Shown: piece by piece, positions 7,186-13,573 of the stretch
Layout: each line of letters begins with the position of its first letter
How positions within the stretch are numbered: position 1 is the stretch's first letter
Source of the DNA: Pseudomonadota bacterium
GTDB lineage: Bacteria > Pseudomonadota > Gammaproteobacteria > Enterobacterales > Succinivibrionaceae
Reading direction: 5' to 3'
Length of the DNA stretch: 13,573 nucleotides
Assembly: GCA_023460615.1 (NCBI GenBank)
Contig: JAEWPL010000149.1
Coordinates: 1 to 13,573 of the forward strand
Translations under genes and position numbers: made by a program
The notes under the pieces: generated by a model
The model's input: only the letters and a program-made list of their open reading frames with translations
Database searches by the model: none
Told to the model about the DNA's origin: nothing

Positions 7186-7400
7186 CTTAGATAACAGTTA
7201 AGCGTAGATCTTCAAAGACATTTAATGAACTCTTACCTTTAAAATTAAGGATACATTTAAGGATACATTTTAAACATAGTTTTCAAAAACAATAGGTTTC
7301 TTAAGAATACTAAGAAGTACCATAAACAGCTTATTTATGCATTTTATCAAAGCATTAAAATTGAAGGGATATAGAAAAATGTAGGATTTTAATGTATAGA
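7186..7400. other. Noncoding stretch between operator O2 and tRNA-Leu
   Basis: About 215 bases without a credible gene. The + strand ORF covering the region's left neighbour and the - strand ORF entering from the tRNA are both spurious. It contains a 12-base tandem duplication (7245-7268) and very AT-rich sequence. The tRNA transcript must end here, but I see no strong GC stem with a T-run. The best candidate is a weak TGCTTT-AAATGCA stem with one bulge (about 7339-7355). Confidence 0.6.
7245..7268. repeat. Two tandem copies of a 12-base unit
   Basis: TTAAGGATACAT occurs twice in a row, without mismatch, directly downstream of the tRNA-Leu gene. It is too short to be a mobile-element trace by itself and could be a slippage duplication. 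Confidence 0.85.
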
Positions 7401-7485
7401 TGGTGCGAAAGAAGGGACTCGAACCCTCACGCCAAAAGGTACAAACACCTGAAGCTTGCGCGTCTACCAATTCCGCCACTTTCGC
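7401..7485 (-). tRNA. tRNA-Leu (CAG)
   Basis: An 85-base gene including encoded CCA (7401-7403). Acceptor arms GCGAAAG (7479-7485) and CTTTCGC (7405-7411) pair perfectly. The D region GCGGAATTGGTAGACGC and the long variable arm are those of a class II leucine tRNA. Anticodon stem CAAGC/GTTTG encloses loop TTCAGGT, anticodon CAG, reading CUG. The T arm is GAGGG-TTCGAGT-CCCTT. The variable-arm stem looks short, with one A-C mismatch. It is transcribed after tRNA-Arg, 9 bases away. Confidence 0.97.
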
Positions 7486-7494
7486 ATTGCGTGT

Positions 7495-7571
7495 TGGTGA
7501 TCCCGATGAGAGTCGAACTCATGACCACCGGCTTCGGAAACCGATACTCTATCCACCTGAGCTACGGGATC
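7495..7571 (-). tRNA. tRNA-Arg (CCG)
   Basis: A 77-base gene including encoded CCA (7495-7497). Acceptor arms GATCCCG and CGGGATC pair perfectly; D arm GCTC-AGGTGGATA-GAGT; anticodon loop TTCCGAA, anticodon CCG, reading CGG. The anticodon stem TCGGT/GCCGG has G-U pairs at both ends. The T arm ATGAG-TTCGACT-CTCAT is perfect. It is the first gene of the two-tRNA transcript. Confidence 0.97.
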
Positions 7572-7598
7572 ACACGTGACCACTAAGACACGGGCGAT

Positions 7599-7626
7599 AT
7601 TATATCAAGTTTACTGCCTTCATCAA
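7599..7626 (-). promoter_or_regulatory. Promoter of the tRNA-Arg/tRNA-Leu operon
   Basis: On the - strand -35 TTGATG (7621-7626), a 16-base spacer, and a perfect -10 TATAAT (7599-7604). It is followed by ATCGCCCG, a GC-rich discriminator like those of stable-RNA promoters under stringent control. The start of transcription should be near 7591, about 20 bases before tRNA-Arg. It is divergent from tcdA. Confidence 0.85.
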
Positions 7627-7665
7627 TGAAATAAGCTAAAATATGATAGCAAAAAAGGAGTTTTC

Positions 7666-8406
7666 ATGGAATTTGATAAAAAGTTAGCTTTTAGGGGAAT
7701 TAGAGCCCTTTATGGCAATGACGGTTTTGAGAAACTTCAAAACACTCATGTGACCGTAATAGGTGTTGGTGGTATTGGATCCTGGGCTTGTGAAGCTTTG
7801 TGTAGAACTGGTGTAGGTAGTTTAACTCTAATTGATAATGACACAATTGAAATTACCAACCTCAATCGTCAATTACATACCACTCCTAAAACAGTTAATC
7901 AGCTAAAAGCAGAAACTCTTGCTGCAAGATTAAAAGAGATTAACCCAACACTAGATGTAGAATGCATTTGCGTTAGATTAACTCCTGATAATATTGATGA
8001 AGTATTAGCAGGTAAAACTGAATATGTTTGTGAATGCATTGATGATATTGATGCAAAGACTTATATTTCAAACTACCTACATAAACACAAATCAACCTTC
8101 ATTGTGGCAGGCGGTGCTGGTGGAAGACGAGATCCTACTAAACTAAACATTGGAGATGTAAGCACTGCAAATGGTGATGCACTTATCTCAAAATTAAGAA
8201 GAGAGCTTAGAAAATCCTACGGATTTCCTAACAATGGGCAGAAATTTAATATTACTTGCACATTCTCAACAGAAAAACCTATATACTCTTCAAAAGAAGA
8301 TTATATAAGTGGTGATCTACCAGCCTTTGGAGCTTCTATGAGTGTAACTGCAAGTGCTGGACTTTTAATTTCTTCTTGGATCATCAATAAAATCGTAGAA
8401 GGTTAA
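7666..8406 (+). CDS. tcdA: tRNA threonylcarbamoyladenosine dehydratase TcdA (CsdL)
   Basis: An E1/ThiF/MoeB-like ATP-dependent enzyme that cyclises the t6A base at position 37 of ANN-decoding tRNAs to ct6A. The 246 residues are a little shorter than the 268 of E. coli. Visible are the nucleotide-binding loop VTVIGVGGIGSWACEALCR (about 29-47), LIDNDTIEITNLNRQ (55-69) with the Asn and Arg contacting ATP, and CECIDDIDAK (central). The C-terminal PAFGASMSVTASAGLL is typical of TcdA. AAGGAG (7655-7660) stands 5 bases before the ATG. The gene begins a tight + strand cluster with the primase-like gene (20-base gap) and rep. The two neighbouring tRNAs read CUG and CGG, so they are not its expected substrates. 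Confidence 0.94.
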   Translation: MEFDKKLAFRGIRALYGNDGFEKLQNTHVTVIGVGGIGSWACEALCRTGVGSLTLIDNDTIEITNLNRQLHTTPKTVNQLKAETLAARLKEINPTLDVECICVRLTPDNIDEVLAGKTEYVCECIDDIDAKTYISNYLHKHKSTFIVAGGAGGRRDPTKLNIGDVSTANGDALISKLRRELRKSYGFPNNGQKFNITCTFSTEKPIYSSKEDYISGDLPAFGASMSVTASAGLLISSWIINKIVEG

Positions 8407-8426
8407 TTTTAAATCGGTGTTTTATC

Positions 8427-10346
8427 ATGCTAGAACAAGAGTTTGAAAACGCAAAAATCACTTTACTAGGAAAACTTGAAGAGTATTTAAAGAGTAAGGG
8501 CATAAATACCGAATCCTCCTTTAATTGTTTAAATCCAAATGACTATTCTCATTTGCCTAGCATGAATTACAACAAAGAGAAGCAGACTGTAGATTGCTTC
8601 AATTGCAAAGCAAGTTACAATATCTTTGATTTAATCGGTATTGATTACAATTTACCTACTTTCCTAAAGCAATTTATCAAAGCTCATGAGTTATTCTTAG
8701 GTAAAGTACCACTAGGCTACATTGATGTGATTAAGCGTCAATATCCAACTCCTGAAGAGACAAATACTCCTAAAACTCCTATTTTTGAATTTGAAAACGA
8801 CAACAATATTCAATTGCCTTTTGGTCAAAACGATTCTAATTACTACGCAAAGCCTTCTGACACCAAAATCAATCATGACTTAAGAGAAGAAAGCTTTAAT
8901 AATATTTCCCCATTTGATGAAGTAAATTCTCCAAATTTTGAGATTAACAAGCCAGCTAATACTCAAAGCCTAAATTTTGGTGCTACCAATACAGAAGAAT
9001 TTAAATTACATAATCCAATTCCAAAATTTGGTCAGAAATTTAATATTCCAGCTAATAGCGTGTCTCAACCTAACTTTGCAGAAAACAGCGTTAATAGTCA
9101 AAATGCAACTGACAATACAGGCTTTGAGTTATCTCGTTACATAGCTTCCTGTGCAAGAAATGTAAATAAGACTAACTACTTTAAGGATAGAGGTTTATCT
9201 GAAGAGGTGATCTCAAGATTCAATCTAGGTTATGACGAGCACTTTAGTGCAGAGATTGATAATATTTCAGGACAAACCATCTTTTGGAAAGCTGCAATTA
9301 TTCCTTATGGCAACCAAGCTTATTGCGTAAGGAATACAGATTTAAACGCTAACTCTAAAAACGAAAGATATAAGAAAAAAGGTATCTTTGATATTTATAA
9401 CATTGGAGTATTGTCTGAAGAAGGTGATATCTTTGTAGCTGAAGGAGAGTTTGATGCTTTAAGTTTAGAGACTTTAGGTTATAGAGCTTTAGCCTTAGGT
9501 GGAGTTGGCAATGTAAGATTATTAGTAGATAGAATTCAAAGCTCTAAAATCAAACATCACTACTACATTTGTTTAGATAACGATACCGCAGGTCAAGAAG
9601 CAGCTATATCCCTATCCTCCTATTTAGAGCAACTAAATATACCTTACACTTGTATCAATGTGTCTTATCCATACAAAGACATTAACGAATGCTTATATAC
9701 CGATAGAAAATTATTAGAGGGCAGATTAAAAAATCTTAATAATTTCTTGTCTTATCAATTTGAGGATATTAACGAGAAATCTAAAGAATTTAATTTTATC
9801 AATAACTCTTTAGAACTTGATACCTTACCACTAAGCTCTGCTTTATATGGCTTTACCGCAGAGCCAAACATCTTAAAGAGTTTTGTTTCACAAATTATTA
9901 GAGCAAAGTCTTGCTCTATTATTTATGCTGCAACTAAAGGTCAGTGCAATAACTTATCTCAGCGCATTCTTAAAAACAGCTTACAGTTTAACGCTCAAGA
10001 ATGGGGATTAGTAAAGTTTCTGAATGTTAAAGAGGATTTAGTAAAAACTGTCTTTGATAGCATTGATGCTCAGATTATAAGAGGCAATACTAACTTTGTG
10101 GTGATAGCAGATTTAAGCTCTTACACAGATGAACTTGCTTGCAAAGCACTTCACGAGATCTCCTCTAACCTAGGAGAATACTGCGTACCAATAATTGCCC
10201 TTTGCAATCGTAGTATTCAAAATCTAGCAGACTCTTTATGCTTGCAAAACATCAATATCAGCATTAACCCTCGTGGCGATTTTGAATGTTCAACTCAAGA
10301 TAAAAACTTTACACCGATTTCCTTTGTGAAACCAAGACTAGTTTAA
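8427..10346 (+). CDS. CHC2 zinc-finger/TOPRIM primase-like protein with degenerate helicase-like C-terminus
   Basis: A 639-residue protein related to primases of phages and integrative elements rather than to housekeeping DnaG. An N-terminal zinc finger is formed by Cys34, His42, Cys57 and Cys60 (FNCLNPNDYSHLPSMNY and DCFNCKASYNIFDLIG). Residues 105-230 are a low-complexity linker rich in Asn, Pro, Phe and Ser. The TOPRIM catalytic centre is complete: AEGEFDALS (Glu339, Asp343), CLDNDTAG (Asp384, Asp386) and KDINE (Asp418). The C-terminus (about 470-639) resembles a RecA/DnaB-like fold, with a Walker-B-like strand NFVVIADLSS and the sensor-like strand VPIIALCNRS. Where a P-loop is expected it reads IIYAATKGQCNNLS, without the GKT/S. 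The Shine-Dalgarno is weak (GGTG, 8416-8419). The rep ATG follows the stop by one base. A primer-making role is inferred. Confidence 0.85.
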   Translation: MLEQEFENAKITLLGKLEEYLKSKGINTESSFNCLNPNDYSHLPSMNYNKEKQTVDCFNCKASYNIFDLIGIDYNLPTFLKQFIKAHELFLGKVPLGYIDVIKRQYPTPEETNTPKTPIFEFENDNNIQLPFGQNDSNYYAKPSDTKINHDLREESFNNISPFDEVNSPNFEINKPANTQSLNFGATNTEEFKLHNPIPKFGQKFNIPANSVSQPNFAENSVNSQNATDNTGFELSRYIASCARNVNKTNYFKDRGLSEEVISRFNLGYDEHFSAEIDNISGQTIFWKAAIIPYGNQAYCVRNTDLNANSKNERYKKKGIFDIYNIGVLSEEGDIFVAEGEFDALSLETLGYRALALGGVGNVRLLVDRIQSSKIKHHYYICLDNDTAGQEAAISLSSYLEQLNIPYTCINVSYPYKDINECLYTDRKLLEGRLKNLNNFLSYQFEDINEKSKEFNFINNSLELDTLPLSSALYGFTAEPNILKSFVSQIIRAKSCSIIYAATKGQCNNLSQRILKNSLQFNAQEWGLVKFLNVKEDLVKTVFDSIDAQIIRGNTNFVVIADLSSYTDELACKALHEISSNLGEYCVPIIALCNRSIQNLADSLCLQNINISINPRGDFECSTQDKNFTPISFVKPRLV

Positions 10347-10347
10347 T

Positions 10348-12381
10348 ATGAGGTTGAATGACGCACAGCAGGAAGCTGTAGATTACATTTCAGGTCCTTG
10401 CCTAGTTCTAGCTGGAGCAGGATCTGGAAAGACTAGAGTTATTACCACCAAAATTGTAAGTTTGATTAAACAGCACATGTTTGATCCAGCTTCTATTTGT
10501 GCAGTTACTTTTACTAATAAAGCAGCTGCTGAGATGAAGGATCGTGTGAAAGCACAATTAGGTGGTGAGATTGCTTCAAAACTTTCTATCTCAACTTTCC
10601 ACTCGCTTGGATTAAATATCCTTAAAGAGGAATATATTGCTTTAGGGTTAAATAAGAATTTTACCTTATTTGACCCATATGACAGCATTAAACTAATTAG
10701 AGATATTGTCAAAGATAAATACCCACAAATTCTCATTGATGCTTCAGAAAAACAAGTAATTGAGGATATTGCAGCAGATATTAGTAATTGGAAAACCAAC
10801 TTACTAAGACCTGAGGATATTCAAAACAGAACTATCAGAGTTGAAATCTACGAAGCTTATCAGTCATATATTCATGCATGCAATGCTGCAGATTTTGAGG
10901 ATTTAATCTTTCAGACCACCTTACTTTTAAGGGATAACAAAGAAGTAAGAGACAGATGGCAGAACAGGTTTAGATACATCTTAGTTGACGAGTATCAAGA
11001 TACTAACGAGACTCAATATCAATTACTAAAATATTTAGCTGATAAACACAAGTGCTTTACGGTGGTGGGTGATGATGATCAGTCTATCTACGCTTGGCGT
11101 GGTGCAAGACCTGAGAATATTAAGATCTTAGCAAAAGAATATCCTCAATTAAAAGTTATTAAGCTAGAGCAGAATTACCGTTCAACAGGCAGAATTCTAA
11201 ATTGTGCAAATAAGTTAATTGCCCATAACGAGCATATCTTTAACAAAACTTTATTCACTAAATCAGAGCTTGGTGAAAAAATTAAAGTAATGGAGCTTAG
11301 AACTCAAGTAGATGAAGCTGAGCGCGTTGTGCAATTACTCCTAAGCCATCAATTTAGAAATAGAACAGAGTGGAAAGATTACGCTGTTTTATATAGAAGT
11401 AATTCCCAATCAAGAATTCTTGAAAAAGCTTTTAGAGAGGCTAGAATTCCTTGCTTTATCTCTGGTGGTACTAGCTTTTTTGAACAAGCAGAAATCAAAG
11501 ACATGCTAAGCTGGTGTCGAGTAATCTGCAATCCATATGACGATGTAGCCTTGCTTAGAGTTATCAATATACCAAGACGTGGTATTGGTCATGAAACTAT
11601 CAACTTTTTGTTTAGTAATGCTAAAGCACTTGGAAAATCACTCTTTGAGTGCGCGCTCAATCCAAATATCACTAATCAATTGCAACCTAAGCAGAAAAAG
11701 TCAGTTTGCGAATTTATCTTATTAGTAACTAAGTTAAGACAGCACATTCTAAATCAATTTGACTTAGAGCTTGCCGAAAACCTATGTGAGCTTATAGGTT
11801 ATAACTCTTATATCAAAGCAAATACTGATAGCAAAATTGCCACTGAAATTAAAATTAAGAATGTTAAAACACTAACCACCTGGATTAGTGATCTTATTGA
11901 AGGTAAACGTAGTGATAAAAAACATACCTTTATTGAAGCAGTGGATAAATTAGGTTTAAGAGAAATGATGGATCGTAAAGGAGATGAGCAAGAGACCGAC
12001 GCTGTGCAAATGATGACCTTGCATGCTTCAAAAGGACTTGAATTTCCTTATGTGTACCTAGTCGGTATGGAGGAAGGAACTCTGCCTCATAAAAACTCTT
12101 TACCTACAGAAAAAGATCCTGACAATGACAATGTCGAAGAAGAACGTCGTTTAGCTTACGTAGGTATTACAAGAGCAAGACAAGAGCTTACCTTATTGCT
12201 TTCAAGAGAAGAGATGCAACGCAATGGAGTGCCAAAGGCAATCAATCCAAGTCGTTTCTTAAGAGAGTTACCTTCTGAGGATATTGAGTACTATCCACTT
12301 GGTACTAAAGTTAAAACTACTAGAGAGCAAAATATCTCAGATTTCGATGAAGCTTTAAGACAACTTGAAAAAATCTTATAG
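10348..12381 (+). CDS. rep: ATP-dependent 3'-5' DNA helicase Rep (UvrD/PcrA superfamily 1A)
   Basis: A 677-residue SF1A helicase, essentially the length of E. coli Rep (about 673), that helps replication forks pass proteins bound to DNA. All motifs are present: Walker A LAGAGSGKT (about 21-29), Ia TFTNKAA (54-60), II VDEYQDT (213-219), III VVGDDDQSIYAWRG (239-252), IV QNYRS (275-279), V MTLHASKGLEF (555-565) and VI EERRLAYVGITRAR (598-611). The start MRLNDAQQEAVDYISGPCLVLAG matches E. coli Rep closely, which argues for Rep rather than UvrD or PcrA. The C-terminal tail (about 640-677) is divergent. In E. coli that tail contacts the replicative helicase DnaB. No Shine-Dalgarno precedes the ATG, which lies one base after the primase-like stop, so translation probably depends on reinitiation. 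A terminator follows. Confidence 0.96.
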   Translation: MRLNDAQQEAVDYISGPCLVLAGAGSGKTRVITTKIVSLIKQHMFDPASICAVTFTNKAAAEMKDRVKAQLGGEIASKLSISTFHSLGLNILKEEYIALGLNKNFTLFDPYDSIKLIRDIVKDKYPQILIDASEKQVIEDIAADISNWKTNLLRPEDIQNRTIRVEIYEAYQSYIHACNAADFEDLIFQTTLLLRDNKEVRDRWQNRFRYILVDEYQDTNETQYQLLKYLADKHKCFTVVGDDDQSIYAWRGARPENIKILAKEYPQLKVIKLEQNYRSTGRILNCANKLIAHNEHIFNKTLFTKSELGEKIKVMELRTQVDEAERVVQLLLSHQFRNRTEWKDYAVLYRSNSQSRILEKAFREARIPCFISGGTSFFEQAEIKDMLSWCRVICNPYDDVALLRVINIPRRGIGHETINFLFSNAKALGKSLFECALNPNITNQLQPKQKKSVCEFILLVTKLRQHILNQFDLELAENLCELIGYNSYIKANTDSKIATEIKIKNVKTLTTWISDLIEGKRSDKKHTFIEAVDKLGLREMMDRKGDEQETDAVQMMTLHASKGLEFPYVYLVGMEEGTLPHKNSLPTEKDPDNDNVEEERRLAYVGITRARQELTLLLSREEMQRNGVPKAINPSRFLRELPSEDIEYYPLGTKVKTTREQNISDFDEALRQLEKIL

Positions 12382-12415
12382 CAACTCTTTTGGTTTAACT
12401 TTTCTTTCTAGATCA

Positions 12416-12448
12416 AAAAAGCCTCTGCTTTATGGGCAGAGGCTTTTT
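12416..12448. terminator. Bidirectional Rho-independent terminator between rep and ilvC
   Basis: An 8-bp GC-rich stem GCCTCTGC (12421-12428) and GCAGAGGC (12436-12443) with a 7-base loop, flanked by A5 on the left and T5 on the right. The A/T flanks give a U-run on either strand, so it can end both rep (+) and ilvC (-), which converge here. Confidence 0.95.
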
Positions 12449-12467
12449 AACAGTTTAATTACAACTA

Positions 12468-13573
12468 TTAGTTGTTACCAACTGAAACTTCTTTCATGTC
12501 TGACATGTAAGCACGTAGCTTGCGACCTACAACCTCGATTGGGTGGTTGCGGATTGCATCGTTAACCTTGATTAACTCAACGTTATCAACGCAGTTGTCA
12601 CCTGATAGAGTTTCACCGAATACGTCTAACTTCTGCTTTGCCATGAAGTCCTTTAATAGAGGAATTGCTGCATTAGCAAATAGGTAGTTACCGTACTCTG
12701 CAGTATCAGAAATAACTACGTTCATCTCGTATAAACGACGACGAGCGATAGTGTTAGCGATTAGAGGTAACTCGTGTAATGACTCATAGTATGCAGACTC
12801 TGGGTAGATACCAGACTTAGTCATAGTCTCGAATGCTAACTCAATACCACCCTTAGCGAAAGCAACTAGTAAAGTGCCCTTATCGAAGTATTCTTGCTCA
12901 GTGATCTTAGTATCGCAAGCTGGAGCATTCTCAAATGCAGACTTAGCGTAATTCTCTCTCCAGGTTAATAGGTTCTTATCACCGTTAGCCCAGTCTTCCA
13001 TCATGATACGTGAGAACTCACCGCTCTCAATGTCATCCATGTGCTTTAAGTATAGATCTTTCATGATGGTCTTTAATTCTTCAGCTAAGTAGAAAGCCTT
13101 GATCTTAGCTGGGTTTGATAGTCTATCCATCATGTTGGTGATACCGCCTTGCTTTAGAGCCTCACAGATGGTTTCCCAACCATACTGTAATAACTTGCAA
13201 GCGTAAGCCTTATCAGCGCCTAATGCTACAGCGTGATCGTAGCATAGGATGGTAGCAGCCTGTAAAACACCACATAGAATGGTTTGCTCGCCCATTAAGT
13301 CAGACTTAACCTCAGCTACGAATGATGAACGTAAGCAACCTGCTCTGTGACCACCAGTACCAGCAGCCCAAGCCTTTGCATATGCCCAGCCTTCGCCGTT
13401 AGGATCGTTTTCTGGGTGAACGGCTAATAGAGTTGGAACACCGAAACCACGACGGTACTCTTCACGAACTTCAGTACCAGGTGACTTAGGAGCAACCATA
13501 ACAACAGTAATGTCCTTACGAACTTGCATGCCTAACTCAATCATGTTGAAACCGTGTGAGTAACCCAAGCAAG
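12468..13573 (-). CDS. ilvC: Ketol-acid reductoisomerase, class II (5' end outside window)
   Basis: NADPH- and Mg2+-dependent enzyme of branched-chain amino acid synthesis (acetolactate to dihydroxyisovalerate, and the isoleucine equivalent). The visible 368 residues are the C-terminal three quarters. The frame stays open to the window edge (reading CLGYSHGFN), so the NADPH-binding Rossmann part, about 120 residues, is missing only because the window stops. VMVAPKSPGTEVREEY and GGHRAGCLRSSF are followed by the metal ligands Asp and Glu in EVKSDLMGEQT, and by the two Glu of YYESLHELPLIANTIAR. The duplicated all-helical C-terminal domain ending in LRAYMSDMKEVSV marks the long class II form (about 490 residues) found in enterobacteria and plants. 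Codon choice looks strongly biased, as in well-expressed genes. It converges with rep across a shared terminator. Confidence 0.96.
   Translation of the reverse strand, partial: CLGYSHGFNMIELGMQVRKDITVVMVAPKSPGTEVREEYRRGFGVPTLLAVHPENDPNGEGWAYAKAWAAGTGGHRAGCLRSSFVAEVKSDLMGEQTILCGVLQAATILCYDHAVALGADKAYACKLLQYGWETICEALKQGGITNMMDRLSNPAKIKAFYLAEELKTIMKDLYLKHMDDIESGEFSRIMMEDWANGDKNLLTWRENYAKSAFENAPACDTKITEQEYFDKGTLLVAFAKGGIELAFETMTKSGIYPESAYYESLHELPLIANTIARRRLYEMNVVISDTAEYGNYLFANAAIPLLKDFMAKQKLDVFGETLSGDNCVDNVELIKVNDAIRNHPIEVVGRKLRAYMSDMKEVSVGNN

Noticed and set aside
7270..7479. ORF of 69 codons on the - strand beginning MAELVDAQASG
   Set aside because: It is the translation of the tRNA-Leu gene itself plus downstream sequence, a well-known false gene pattern.
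7401..7485. tRNA-Leu as an attachment site with a duplicated 3' end
   Set aside because: No copy of the tRNA 3' end was found near 3000-3060, and there is no integrase in the window.
7392..7586. ORF of 64 codons on the + strand
   Set aside because: It runs antisense through both tRNA genes. It has no ribosome site and is a by-product of tRNA sequence.
8814..8826. QLPF in the primase linker as a beta-clamp binding motif
   Set aside because: One residue short of the QL(S/D)LF consensus and set in a low-complexity region; not enough to claim.
10383..10799. 138-codon ORF on the - strand
   Set aside because: It lies wholly antisense within the start of rep, whose motifs prove the + strand frame.
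12365..12565. 66-codon ORF overlapping the end of rep and ilvC
   Set aside because: It crosses the strong terminator and the antisense of ilvC, so it is not a plausible gene.
1..13573. CRISPR arrays, insertion sequences or phage structural genes
   Set aside because: No regularly spaced repeats, transposase motifs, terminal inverted repeats or phage proteins were seen on either strand.

Overview
The window is an AT-rich chromosomal segment, most likely from a gammaproteobacterium. Four things point there: a Rep helicase closely resembling the enterobacterial one, a long class II ketol-acid reductoisomerase (IlvC), TcdA, and tRNA genes that encode their own CCA end. The low GC together with sugar uptake and arabinose use would suit a gut or rumen anaerobe such as a Succinivibrionaceae member. 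That placement is an inference from gene content, not from a search.

Layout. (1) 1-3060, + strand: the end of a CUT2-type sugar ABC transporter ATPase, its permease, and L-arabinose isomerase (araA), closed by a strong terminator. These form a sugar import and catabolism operon. Import of L-arabinose by the transporter is inferred from the araA neighbour. (2) 3061-5334, - strand: an ImmA/IrrE-type metallopeptidase gene directly abutting a DUF4411 PIN-like gene (a toxin-antitoxin-like pair), then an unrecognised 185-residue protein. (3) 5377-7096, - strand: a TetR-family repressor gene downstream of a membrane-anchored Acg/nitroreductase-like flavoprotein gene. Their shared promoter (TTGACA plus an extended -10) is flanked and overlapped by two near-identical palindromes, the probable TetR operators. 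(4) 7401-7571, - strand: tRNA-Arg(CCG) and tRNA-Leu(CAG), transcribed from a promoter with a GC-rich discriminator. (5) 7666-12381, + strand: tcdA, a CHC2-zinc-finger/TOPRIM primase-like gene, and rep, tightly packed. (6) 12416-12448: a bidirectional terminator. (7) 12468-13573, - strand: ilvC, cut by the window edge and missing its NADPH-binding N-terminus.

The two most interesting places are these. First, the primase-like protein looks like a mobile-element primase-helicase. Its zinc finger and TOPRIM residues are intact, but the C-terminal RecA/DnaB-like helicase domain seems to have lost its Walker A lysine, and the gene is translationally coupled to the active Rep motor. Second, the ImmA/IrrE-PIN-unknown gene set may be a three-gene stress or defence module. 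The - strand block at 3061-7400 lies between core genes and the 3' end of a tRNA. It has the content of an accessory islet, but no integrase or att repeats are visible.
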